DNA of 64,000 bases from the NCBI GenBank assembly GCA_028015205.1, contig JAPWFG010000015.1, forward strand, positions 1,674,001 through 1,738,000, given 5' to 3'. Under the pieces are notes generated by a model, which had not been told where the DNA came from, searched no databases, and worked only from the letters and a program-made list of their open reading frames with translations. This DNA comes from Mytilisepta virgata. Taxonomy: Eukaryota; Mollusca; Bivalvia; Mytilida; Mytilidae. Below, in pieces: positions 11,403 through 22,470 of the stretch. A program made the translations under genes and the position numbers. Position 1 is the stretch's first letter. Every line of letters begins with the position of its first letter.

Positions 11403-12774
11403 GAGTGAAAATTTTGAATAGAAGTTTAATTGTTTTATATATCTCAATCTATAATTTTAGTATATTTTTTCTCTACAACGTCTACTGTTTAATAAAGGAT
11501 TATTTAAAGACTTCATGATTCACCTGAATGTTTTTAACCAATCCCTTTGTTAAATTGTTGACATAATAAACACTTCATTTAAGCGTTACTAGGCGCTAGA
11601 AATACATTGTGTACGTTGTAACTGAAACAGTCCGGTTTTTGCAATTACAGCCACAAGTAAGCGCTGCTGCGATCAAAACATGTTTCAATCAGTCGTTGAG
11701 GCAAAGCTTGCAGACATTTTCTAAAAAAAAATCCTTGTAAAAGCACTGTCTGCAGTCAAAACTTGGTCTTTTTAAACACTTTTCCTTTTGGTTGTGAATA
11801 TAACCATTATAACCAGTTTCCGTGTGTTTTTGCTCTGTTGATGTCCTGGAACCTGTATGACCGGGCGTTTTTCCTTGCTGATGAACGGACGCTTTATACC
11901 CGAGTCACACGAATGTCTTGTTATAGGGAATTAGCTATACGAAAAAGACTCGAAGTCGATGTACATTTCCATAATTTAATTTACGTCTGTATATTTCAAA
12001 GAGCAACAATATAGCTGAATAACAACAAAACAAACAATATAAAATTTTAGACACAATAAAGAAATTGATTGACGGACGGGATTAACAAGATGAACTGACC
12101 AATCAAGGGAACTTTAACAATTTCGGTAAAGAGTGTATATTTCAAAAAAATCGGGATTAGCAAAATATGTCTTCAAGAGATTGTAAATTACAGTTTTGAC
12201 AACTTAACAATAGGTGCTAATTTAGCTCATTTATATTTCATTTTCGTGACGTAAGGTTTAGCAGATAAAAGACATAAGTATTTGATATAAATAATCAGCT
12301 TAACGTGACTCGTAAAATACATGTAGTATTCATTGTCTGAAGACAAGTAATTATTGTATAATTTCACGTTACAAAATCGATAATAGAATTTAACTTTAAA
12401 CAATAAAAAAATGAATTATTAAGAATTATCAAGAAACATTTATAATATGGCAATAATAGATATAAATTACATTTTGCCGGTACAAATGTGTCGGGTGATA
12501 CCAGTATAAATCGTAGTCGTACGAAAGTTTATGAAAATAGGACCTATTAACAGTCATATTCCAGAGTTATATATCCATATTAGAGTCCATATTCCTGTTA
12601 TATTTCGAAGAAATTTTTGCTGATCTCAATAACTCTAGTTCATCGAAAAAATTATCTGTCCAATTAAATCCTCCAAAAGCAATGCTTTCTTATATTAGCG
12701 GTCATTACAACCGAGGAAAGGAGAACCATAACTGATTTGTTTCCAATCAAATTAAAATTAGATCTACTAATTTC
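11403..12774. other. Non-coding stretch
   Basis: No gene recognised. The 83-codon plus-strand ORF at 11763-12014 shows no motif or codon signal. The remainder is AT-rich unique-looking sequence. Confidence 0.4.
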
Positions 12775-12977
12775 TCCTTTCAGTCACTGCATGTAGACCT
12801 AACAACACTCTATTTCACTTTCTTTTCTGATAACCTATTAAGAATCCTCGGGTTTTATCCATAGTCTAATGTCTTCAAAATCATGAAGGCTGAAAAATGA
12901 TTGGCTGATTGGAAAGGTCATCAAAACAGAAAGTAAAATGGAGTGTTGTTAGATGTACATGCAGTGACTGAAAGGAA
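12775..12977. mobile_element. MITE with about 50-bp terminal inverted repeats
   Basis: The left end (cctttcagtcactgcatgta, ctaacaacactctatttcac) is the imperfect reverse complement of the right end (taaaatggagtgttgttaga, gcagtgactgaaagg). The element is about 200 bp overall, with no coding capacity. Confidence 0.75.
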
Positions 12978-13513
12978 CTTTGTTTTGTTTCTGATTTGTA
13001 TGATATTTGTGTTCATGTTTTATGTTGTTGGTATGGTAACAATATATACTACAACCAAATTACTAGGTTAATGTATTTCAAATAAAGTAAAGTTGATAGA
13101 ACCATACAAGAATTAGAAAACGGGAATTAATTTTTTTTTTATAGTAATTTTGAAACTTTTGTGATACACAGTATCCATGAACTGTACAACGGGGAACCTA
13201 AAACTCAAAAGCTAAAGGCCAAGCTTTATATATTTAACTGAAGGGAAATTTCCAAAAGTCGAGAATGTGTAAATTTTATTAAAGATGTACGTGTTTGTAT
13301 ATCTGCTGGCAATGTAAAACAGTGATAAATTTAAAAATATTTCTGAATAATCAGCTTTCCATCCGTAAACGACGTAAACCGTATAAAAAGGCAAATTTGT
13401 TAAAATGTAAAATAAGATAAATTATTAGAAATTCTTTAAGGATTGAAAAAAAAGAAAAAGAAACGATCTGTAAGTTTCATTATTGTCTTTCTCCTTTCTT
13501 CTGTTGCCTTGGT

Positions 13514-13659
13514 CTATATAGCAATGCATAAAGGTATTGACGCGATGATTGCAATGATTGCACCAGCTATAACCAACTTAAACGAATAATGTATGGCATC
13601 TCGTACAAGTGTGCCTCCCTCTCCCGCATACACAGAAACACCAACCAGGATAACAACAG
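13514..13659 (-). CDS. Claudin/PMP22-like protein, gene 1, terminal exon 3
   Basis: The last coding exon starts after a pyrimidine-rich ttttcag acceptor at 13659 and ends at a TAG stop (13516-13514). It completes the split Ala codon at residue 124 and encodes residues 125-171. TM3 is completed (VVILVGVSVY), a short second extracellular loop follows (AGEGGTLVRDAIHYS), and TM4 covers about residues 150-171. The tail is almost absent, and the C-terminal PDZ-binding motif of many vertebrate claudins is not seen. The exon is 146 nt, the same length as the paralogous exon at 37526-37381. A candidate minus-strand AATAAA lies at 13280-13275. Intron 2 (13660-16662) carries the foldback element at 15.46-16.29 kb. 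Confidence 0.85.
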
Positions 13660-15460
13660 CTGAAAAATAACAACATGTAAATTAGATTTCTTTTCTGATA
13701 TCTGAAATATAAACTCTTGCGACGTGAATTGTTTCTAAATATTGTACGTATCGTGTACTGTGAGCCCACAACGATATGTACCCCTTAAAAATCATGGCTT
13801 CGGTAATAACGTAAGATACCCTCGTTGACATTCTCAGCTGATGAATAACTGAATTCTGATAAAATTTGGTTTCAAATCAATCGGCAATATTGGCCTGACG
13901 TACATTTTAGATTTTTTACTTGTAATAAAATTGTTTTTGTCTGTTTTAGTTTCATAGCTAAAACTGTTTAAATAAATTTTTTAAGTTCTAAAGATTTGGT
14001 CAACGTAAATTCAGACATTCGCTTTATATTAAACATATTTAGTAAGGTGTTCATTTATTTACAATTGTATCACGTATATGTAGAATTTTTTTTATTGAGA
14101 ATTAATCAACCATATCATACAAAATCTACCCTGAAACTACTGAGCAAAAGGCAATTGATCTTGGTAGCAATGATATTTATCCTATGACAAGGACGGTGAA
14201 ATAAGATGTCCACCAATACCGGATGAGAAAGTTCATTTCATATACATTGTATACTGTGAAACTTGATCTAGTTTAAACACATTTCTGAAGCAATTATATT
14301 TACATGGAGATGATTAAATATGAAAAAAACTGTACATTGATCCAAATCACCAACCAATAGCCTTCATAGCAATTGATTGGCAAATTGTACCTAAATTCAA
14401 TAAAGGCTTCCTACAGCCTCTTGTTTGTTTCGGTAATTACTGTGGATTCCTTTATTTTCATTGGTTTGAATTTTTGCTATTCATTGGTGTGATATTATAA
14501 ACTACATTCATACTAGGATGTTGAAAGCCCTTTTATGAAAAGTCCTTTTCTAGAATTCGGGTATTTGCTTAAAATTGTAGATAGGTATTATAAAACATAT
14601 TAAATGTATTAAGCAGCTTCTGAAATTTATTACCATATAATTCCAATTTTGGTCTCAAAACATCAAATGCAGTTATTTCATTGGCTAACAGCAACATCCG
14701 GTAAAAAGTTTATAACTTGATAAATTCCTTTCATGACGTCGTGCGTATGAATACAATGCAATATAGTGCATGATGAATATTTCTACATTACTTTGGAATC
14801 ATTTTTTCCCATTTTTTCCCATTGATTTCTATATAAATTCATATTTTTTCCAAAAATTATCGTTGTTTCTCATCCGATTTTTATGAAATTTTCAACAAAA
14901 GACTGTGAAATATCTGAAGATTAATTGTTTATTTGTAAATAGTTTTGCAATTTAGAGTTTCAAAACCACAATAATATAATTACAAACAAAAGTGGTTGAA
15001 TATATAGGGAAAATGTGACGTCATGATTACTATACGTAATTAAACCACTGTAACATGTGGTCTGTAAAAACTAATTAAGAATTAAATTTCTAGTTTTTCT
15101 TTTTCTTTTCATGGTGAAAATTTCATTAAACTCGATAGAGAAATCACTTCACAAAAGTTTTTTGAAAAAATGTGAATTTACATAGAAGACATTAGGAAAA
15201 CATAAAGTGATGAAATAATTATATGACCAACTACTGTACACACGACACAATGGTGCCACATGAGCTTCTCCGTCAAGAAATGAAAGGTGAGTAATTGGAA
15301 AATGAAATTCGTTCCTTTTATCACAAATTTTTCTGTATATCTTCCCATTTTCGATATTTATGGTAGATCTTAAAAGGGACACCATTTGGTATTCGTAACT
15401 AGCTTTGTTCAAAAGTAACCATTTTAGATAAATTAGCTTTGGAAATTAAAGTGCCATTTG
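13660..15460. other. Claudin gene 1 intron 2, distal part
   Basis: Intronic, AT-rich. No further exon was recognised. The small ORFs at 13996-14187 and 15149-15412 carry no recognisable motif. Confidence 0.5.
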
Positions 15461-16290
15461 TGTCATGTGCCATGGTTTTTTTATAATTTTAACTCGTTAT
15501 AACGACTTAGTAACTCGATATAACAACTTTGCACAGCTAACTTGTTTTAACAACTTAACTAACTCGTTATAACAGTTTAACTAACTAGTTATAACGACTT
15601 AGTGCAGCTAACTCGTAAAAACGACTTAGTAACTCGTTACAACGACTTTGTAACTAGTTATAACGACTTAGATAACTCTTTATAACGACTTAGTAGCTCG
15701 TTATAACGACTTAGCTATCTCGTTATAACGACTTAGTAACTCGATATAACAACTTTGCACAGCTAACTTGTTATAACAACTTAACTAACTCGTTATAACA
15801 GTTTAACTAACTAGTTATAACGACTTAGTGCAGCTAACTCGTAAAAACGACTTAGTAACTCGTTACAACGACTTTGTAACTAGTTATAACGACTTAGGTA
15901 ACTCTTTATAACGACTAAGTAACTCGTTATAACGACTTAGCTAACTCGTTATAACGACTTAGCTTATCTACATGTGTAAGTTGTTTTAACGAGTTACTAA
16001 GTCATTATAATGAGTTATTTAAGTCGTTATATAAAGAGTTATCTAAGTCGTTATAACTAGTTACAAAGTCGTTGTAACGTGTTACTAAGTCGTTTTTACG
16101 AGGTAGCTGCACTAAGTCGTTATAACTAGTTAGTTAAACTGTTATAACGAGTCAGCTAAGTTGTTAAAACAAGTTAGCTGTGCAAAGTTGTTATATCGAG
16201 TTACTAAGTCGTTATAACGAGTTAGCTAAGTCGTTATAACGAGTTAAATAAGTCGATATAATGAGGTTTTTTTTTAATCCCCATGGCACG
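15461..16290. mobile_element. Foldback element built of inverted 20-22-bp minisatellite arrays
   Basis: The left arm (about 15488-15965) is an array of units like 'aactcgttataacgacttag'. The right arm (about 15980-16265) is the same array in reverse complement (aagtcgttataacgagtta). Within the left arm a higher-order unit of about 226 bp repeats (at 15511 and 15737). The outer ends are inverted copies of gtgccatgg (15463, 16284). This is the architecture of foldback (FB)-type transposons. It lies inside intron 2 of claudin gene 1. Confidence 0.85.
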
Positions 16291-16662
16291 TACCGGCTTC
16301 CGTAGAAAACAGTATCCCTGAACCGTAATTAAAAAATACAAAAAGGCATTATACAGTCTTCGACAAGATCTTAACAGTTGATTGATTTTCTTGCCAATCT
16401 ATAAATATTTTTGTTACCTAAGAAAACGTAAGCATAAGTATGCGTGAATCGGATACCATAACTTGGAAAATGAGATATTTCAATCAAATGTTTGTTTCCA
16501 CATTTATAAAACATGTACAATTTCGGCATTTTAACAAGCAACATACACATACATATACAAAGAGTCCATACTACTCGGTAAGAGTACGTGAAAGACTAGA
16601 GGTTTCGGTAAGGAGTATTTTAATCTTTTTAAATTGTATTTTAAGTTTTGAAAAAATGCTAC

Positions 16663-16806
16663 CTGCTCCAACTAGACACCCAACAGCTCCCCATTTAAGA
16701 TTGATTTGGTCCTTCAGACAACACATTTTCACAATAAGAATTACAAGTGCTGCAATCAATAGAAGAAAGCCAATGGTCTCCAAAGCCTGTGTTGCTTTGA
16801 ACCATG
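16663..16806 (-). CDS. Claudin/PMP22-like protein, gene 1, exon 2
   Basis: This 144-bp exon lies between a polypyrimidine-cag acceptor (exon starts at 16806) and a GT donor after 16663. Both ends are in phase 1, so it fits the one-base overhang of exon 1 and the two-base start of exon 3. It encodes residues 77-123, beginning W-F-K-A-T-Q-A-L. That short W/A-rich stretch precedes TM2 in claudin-like proteins. TM2 covers about residues 86-106, a short K/D-rich intracellular loop follows, and TM3 begins (WGAVGCLVGA). It is clearly paralogous to the exon at 43060-42917, with the same length, phases and motif order. Intron 1 (16807-19358) contains a SINE and an inverted-repeat hairpin. Confidence 0.88.
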
Positions 16807-17179
16807 CTGAAAAAAAACAATAAAATAAAAAGGAATGCGATTGATAAATGAGCTAAATTCATAGCCCGAAGTTGATTATCTTTCGGTTGGCGTTATAAGC
16901 TCCTTCATATTCAGATATTCACAGAGAATCGAGCTAATCTGCAAGCAACATACACAATTACTAATGCATCTGAATATAAACTAACTACTTGAGTTTATCT
17001 TTCTTGTAACTGAACGATATGATAACTTTGAACATTTCACATTACATCCTAACAATGGACAATAATGTAGTGTTACTAAGTTGCTGCTTGTGTATTAGCC
17101 CTTTTGTTGATTCAAGGTTGACCGAGAATCAATACAGGACCAATACAGAATTAAAAGAAGTTCGTAACACTTTTATTAA

Positions 17180-17350
17180 ATAATCTAAACAGTCCATACA
17201 GCTGGGTCGTATGACAAGTCCGTACGACAAGCCAGTCTATACAGCTGGTCCGTATGATCAATACGTATGACAAAATAGTCTGTAAAACGGGTCCGTATGG
17301 AATTCCACATTTCCCTGTTTCCAAATTCCCTGTCCGTATGGAACTCCATA
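17180..17350. repeat. Local degenerate repeats of 'gtccgtatg' words
   Basis: Short words (cagtccatacagctgg, gtccgtatgg, aattccctg) recur in direct orientation. They look like the decayed remains of a short tandem array within intron 1. Confidence 0.4.
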
Positions 17351-18283
17351 TTGCCTTGTTTTCATATTGACTCTATTACGGGGAAATATTTCTTTCCACA
17401 TTGCACCAAGCCGAAAATCTGTATTAATATAGTAACCGGATAAATTTTCATATAAAAACCGGAATTTATAAAGATAAGGCTATTATTTATGATACTATTT
17501 AATAATTCTGTATATTTTCATGCGGTATACTCAAATTTAAAAATGCAGTTGATCAAAATTCCATGTTACGGCTGAAAAGGTTCAAATTAAAAAGAGCCAT
17601 AAATTTCACACTACGATGACAATTTTAAATATATTTTTTATATTATATCCAAATCAGAGACAACTAACACAAATGTTAGCATTGCACTTTTCTGAAAGGC
17701 TGAAAAGTGAAATTACAGTAAATTTTTCATATTTTCAACTTAGCAAGGGGAATCCTTTCTTATTTATGATCTTACAACGACAATGCCGGTATATTCCTTG
17801 ACATAAATTTCATCTTAATCTGTTCATACATGTAAAAGTGAGAGGGTTTACACTTAAATTCAAATTTCCATGTCTTTACTGTTCCAAGAGGAATAACTAC
17901 AAAGAAATTACGCTGATTTTCGAACTCGTTCATGTCTTCGGCGATCTTAACTTTTGGCATAAAACTCAAAGAAGATACTATGAAGAGATGATTAAATATT
18001 TCGAGCGAATGGCTGCTAGGAAGTGGCGGCTAGCTTGAGTCTAGTATTAAAGACTATGGGAATGAAGATGGTATGATTTTAGCCATTATTTGGCTCCATC
18101 TGACATGAAAAATTAAAATTTAGATTTCAGAATCGAATTCGTATCATTTTTATTTCATAATGATCGAACTTTCACTTGCTATTAATCATTGCACAAAATT
18201 CTTTCCATACAACAGCGGCGTCACAAACGTCTGCTAAATCAAGGATTTGAAAAACATTGTGTTTTCACAATAGATTTTGGTGT

Positions 18284-18383
18284 GAGCAACAGCCTTGCCC
18301 AAAAATATTTTTTAAAATATAATGTTTGTCTTACACAAAGACACATTTCAGTGAAATATCTTTTTGGGCAAGGCTGTTGCTTA
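18284..18383. repeat. Hairpin with 26-bp arms in claudin gene 1 intron 1
   Basis: gcaacagccttgcccaaaaa at about 18288 is mirrored by tttttgggcaaggctgttgc at about 18361, with a loop of about 50 bp. Probably a MITE relic. Confidence 0.7.
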
Positions 18384-18572
18384 TATCAGAATATTAAAAA
18401 TGAATGAATTTGTGTTTTTGACTGATTTCTTCACAATTAGCCAACTTTCACAGTTTCTTAAAAACCTCAACTTTCTAATAACGTCCCTTTATCTACTACG
18501 GCAACAGGGAGACGACTACAATAAATGTAGATCAGGATATATATGACTTTATAATCATTTTCTTCAATTCAT

Positions 18573-18918
18573 AACCGCATCGGTGGTCTCTTGGTCGCGT
18601 GCTCGTCTCGAGTGCGGAAGTTCGAGGGATCGATCCCCGGCCAGGTCAAACCAAAGACATAAAAATTGGTTTTTGCTGCTTCTCCACAAAGCACGCGGCA
18701 TTTAGGAGTAAAACCAAAGGACTGACCGGCATGTAGTCAGTAAATGTGTCAGAATTGGGTGATATGTCTCCCTGCGGACCTACCCCGTGAGCTAGCACGT
18801 TGAAAATCCGGCTCTGTGTGTCAGGCTAGTTCAAAGCAGGGATCATATTCATATCATATCAACTTGTTCTCGTGTGTACCTAATGGCTGCCACTGAACGT
18901 TAAACAATAATTCATACA
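18573..18918 (+). mobile_element. tRNA-derived SINE, full length, with 12-bp target-site duplication
   Basis: The tRNA-like head has an A-box-like tggtctcttggtcg and a B-box-like gggatcgatcccc, followed by a unique body (gcacgcggcatttaggag, cctgcggacctaccccgtg) and the tail gaacgttaaacaataa. A perfect 12-bp duplication (tcttcaattcat) flanks it at 18561-18572 and 18919-18930, so the boundaries are exact. The same family occurs in reverse at 42480-42844 and as a head fragment at 53879-53956. Confidence 0.9.
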
Positions 18919-19358
18919 TCTTCAATTCATTGTGTTATCTGCGCTACAAACAATTCAGTTATTTGGAGTATAAACATTTCTTTTCGGTACACATTACGCA
19001 TGATGTCGAATATTTGAAAAAAAGATAGGACATTTCTTGGTTTTGAAACAAATATGCGAGAGTCGTTTTTGTATACATGTAAGCTCACTATCGCAAAGAA
19101 AATTTGATTTTTGTTTTGTTTGTCCTTGTAAAAAATGCTTTATGTTGGTATGTCAGTACACACTAGGGGCGCCACTGGGCGGAAATCAGAGTTTGTTTAC
19201 AGTATACTGGTCCCAAAATAGGCTGGAAAAGGTTGTAAAGAAGCGGAATCCAGTTTTCAAATAACTTCCCCCGAAACAGCTCCACCTAGCGTTTACTGAC
19301 ATTGCTACTTTATGTTCGGATGAATATGTGAATAAGAATATGATGAATAAGTACTTAC

Positions 19359-19584
19359 ATGTAGATATTGATGTAGAATCAAAGTTACCACAACTATCTC
19401 CTAAAACATTACCAGATGTGCAATACGACCACAATCCATAGTGGATGGTTTGGGAAAACGATCCAGAAGATATTTTATAATAGTACCAGTATGGAGTAGC
19501 AAACCCTACCAAATCCAATATAAATGCTATGATAGTTAGGATTAAGGCAACATAATAATACACTGAATTTCTATCAATTTCCAT
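19359..19584 (-). CDS. Claudin/PMP22-like protein, gene 1, exon 1
   Basis: First coding exon of a four-transmembrane claudin/PMP22-like protein. It runs from the ATG at 19584 to a consensus donor (gtaagtac) after 19359 and encodes residues 1-75 plus one base (phase 1). TM1 is at about residues 9-31. It is followed by the first extracellular loop with the family signature: a W after 'TPY', then GLW at 50-52, a C at 55 and a second C at 65. This W-GLW-C-C pattern is the claudin hallmark, and the cysteine pair normally forms a disulphide. Joined to exons 2 and 3 on the same strand, it gives a 171-residue protein. That is shorter than vertebrate claudins (about 200-230) and close to the PMP22/EMP size. 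Known relatives act at cell-cell junctions or as membrane adaptors; a septate-junction role here is inference. Reading past the donor gives a longer but spurious ORF. Confidence 0.88.
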
Positions 19585-20130
19585 TTTTCCCCAAAAATTG
19601 TACGACTAGTCACCTCTTGCAATTAGAAATGGTTTATTTGATTTTCACTGAGATGTGTTATTGAAAACCTATTTAAATGTTGATATGATAATTAAAAACA
19701 CAAACACTTCCTTAATTATTCAAAATAAAATATTTCGAAATACATAGAGTTGGGTATCCCGGATCTAATTTCTCCTTTTTTAGATTTGTACTTTAAAGAA
19801 GAGTGGAAATGTTAGTGAGTAGTATATATTTTCCGATTTCTATAAAGTGGAGAATAGGCATCATGTTCTGGATTTCATTAATACTCAGGACTAAACTCAC
19901 GGGATCACCTTTTTCTTATGTCCAGACTGGTTTCATAGAATTTATTGGACTGATTTCATTCAAGCATACTCTTTCGGTCCCTATCGTGAAAGGATCAAAC
20001 CGGATTCCCTAAATAAAGGAAAGACAAACACTGTGAGAAAAATGACTTCGTTTCCGCTTTAGTATGCTCAATATTGAATATAATCTGGGATCGGGAGTAT
20101 AATTCTCGTTGTCCAAGCGGCCTTCCTTTA
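19585..20130. other. Upstream region of claudin gene 1
   Basis: Presumed promoter and 5'UTR of gene 1 (minus strand). No convincing TATA box or other site was identified. The sequence is AT-rich and shows no repeat-family match. Confidence 0.35.
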
Positions 20131-20354
20131 CTAAGAGGGGCTAGGATCAATTTTGAAATAAAAAGGCAGGACCAGGATTTTGGCAAAATAAAAAAGACAG
20201 GATCACTTCAGGTGTGAAAAAATGCAGGACCTGTGTCAATCAGGAAATTTTTTGGTTTAAATAAAAAAAAAATCCAGGACCAAAAAAATAGGCAGGATCA
20301 AACATTTGATCCTAGGCCCCCACCCCACATAAAAATCAAATGGTTGCTTCCTCA
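20131..20354 (+). mobile_element. Copy of the 'ggatcaaa' MITE family
   Basis: Internal sequence collinear with the best copy at 41297-41531, including gaggggctaggatcaa at the left and atcaaatggttgcttcc at the right. The left terminal inverted repeat is degraded. Confidence 0.75.
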
Positions 20355-20689
20355 AGTACTAAGAATGATGTATATTGTTTTTGAAAGTATTGAATGTATA
20401 GTGTTATCTTTTTTTTTTTTAATGAACAGGTATTTAATTTTTAGTATTGAGAAAATTGGGTGCACCAAGTCAGACTATCGTGATTCTCGTTTGTGTTTAT
20501 GTTTTTGATGTTGGTTTTTTTTTGTCCAGGGGTCTGTCTGCTCGGTGATGTCGATGGATTGATATATCATTGTTGACCTTTCCTGTTATCCATTTTGTTG
20601 ATTATTTAAGAATGATACATTCAAACAGTACCGAATGTATTTTTAAGATGTATTTATTTTCTTAAGAATTGAGAAAATTGAGTGTAGAC

Positions 20690-22470
20690 ATGCTTACTTA
20701 AAACAAGACAATCAGCAATGGAGGCAAAAACTTTGATGGAATAGTCCTACTAGTTCCCTTTTCAAAATTTCGGCTCTGGTCAGGACATACATGTACAAAT
20801 AATATGGCCGTCGTTACTAAGAATGAAACAAAATATAAAGGAATATTAAAAAATCTTCTCTCATGAAACTTCTACAGGGAAATTGAGACCAAACATTGAT
20901 GGAATGGGTCCTTGGATTTTCTCTTGGGAAAATAGATCCGGAGGTCTAGACCTTCAATAAATATAGCTGTCATTACTGAAAAATAGAAAATTCTGCAAAA
21001 ATAAATTTCAAAATCTTCTGCTCGGAAACTACTGGACCAATTGAGATCAACCATATTAAAAGGGTAAAAGGGTGTCCTTTTAAAGTTATGTTTGGAATCG
21101 AGTCCATCGATAAATATATTCATATATATACTATCGTCGCTGCTAAAAAATAGAAAAATTAGCGAAAAAAATATATGTTACAATAATATTTAAAAAAATA
21201 CCCTCCTTTGAAACAACTAAGCCATCTTAGACCACCCATTCAAAAATGTTCATTCGTTCTCTTTAAAAATTCCCATATCTAAAACTAGAAAAAAAAGAAT
21301 CTTAAAGTTGTTCTCTGTACATCATGCACATTGAGACCAAACATTGAAATGTGGTCTTTAAATGGCCTCCTTTCAAAAGGGTCATGGCGGTCCAAATCAT
21401 GGAACAATATGGCCACAATTACCAAAAATAGAAAAAATAGCGAAGTGGTGTTTTTTGGTGGGGTCCATATTGTTCATATGTTTTTAGTTTATAATTGTAG
21501 TGCATGTATTGTTTTGGTTTTGTCTTCGTTGTTCTCCGGAGTTTGTCAGTTGTTTCGATTTTCCCCTCCTTCGAATATCCCTTTGGTATTTCTTGACTTT
21601 ACTTATAATTTTTTTTTGTCTGAAACTGTTGATGCTATTAAGACCAGCCTTGTAGCCTTTCAAAATTGAGTCCGGTAATCAAATATGGTCGCCGTTACTG
21701 AAAATTGAAAAATCAGCAAACTAATATATAATATTTTCTCCTCCCGAGATATCGGGGAAATAAGGACCAAACTTTGATGAAATTGTCCAAAACTGTTACT
21801 ATTTTAGGGTGTTCGCTGCTCAGTTTCAAAATTACAAGCTTTTCATAACTTTGGTAAATACTGATAGTGGATTAATAAAAGAGCGGGAAAATATTATAGG
21901 TCTGTGTGCTTGTTTTTGAGATATAAGCCATTGAAAATTTGGGGGGAAAAATATCCTCTCTTGATTTTACATAGCTTTATCATTGACACTTTTATTTCTC
22001 AAAAATCATTAAATAATAGCTAGATTTTAAAAAATTGCTTATTATTCTGCATGCCAAAGATTTATGAAAAGAAAAATGGGGGTTAGCGGGTTTTATGGCA
22101 ATCAAATGGATAAAACCAGAAGATTCCGAAAATCTGACAAAAATTCAAATACCTGTCCAGCAAACTTCCTTAAAATTGTTTCCTTAGGTCTATAAATCTG
22201 ATAAAGATGGCCGTCGAGACAAACAAGAAGAAAAAAATCGACAAAATAATATTTAAAAAATCTGCTACGTTAATTGAGACATAACATTAATGAAATGGTC
22301 TTTAGGTAGGCAACATTCAAAATTATGTCCGGGACCCGGACCTTCAACCACTATTGTCAACTGTAATTGAAAAAAAAATCATTAAAACCATTGATGATGG
22401 CAAATTTAATCGAAATGAGCAATACAGGCTCTTTGGGTGACGATGTAGTTCTCAAATTCTTTTAAATCCC
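20690..22470 (+). repeat. Degenerate multi-copy run of the main dispersed bivalve-type repeat
   Basis: Repeated short modules such as 'ggaccaaacattgatgaaat', 'ggtcct', 'ccttcaataaatatagctg' and 'aaaatagaaaaat' appear in direct orientation. The run ends near 22420 in the family terminus (gagcaatacaggctctt). The same modules form the longest copy at 54827-55992. The region also contains a fragment of the 'gtttgtcagttgtttcg' repeat (21455-21610). Confidence 0.6.
21455..21610 (+). repeat. Fragment of the second dispersed repeat family
   Basis: The sequence from gtccatattgttcatatg to ggtatttcttgac is nearly identical to 62008-62145. In both places it produces similar ORF pieces by shared descent of the repeat, not by coding. 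Confidence 0.7.

Noticed and set aside
19186..19584. 132-aa single ORF as a complete gene
   Set aside because: Residues after about 75 are read-through of a consensus splice donor. Homology to claudin exons supports the exon boundary at 19359.
21331..21669. 112-aa ORF similar to the ORF at 62021-62317
   Set aside because: The shared part coincides with a dispersed T-rich repeat. Similarity stops at repeat edges and no domain is visible.
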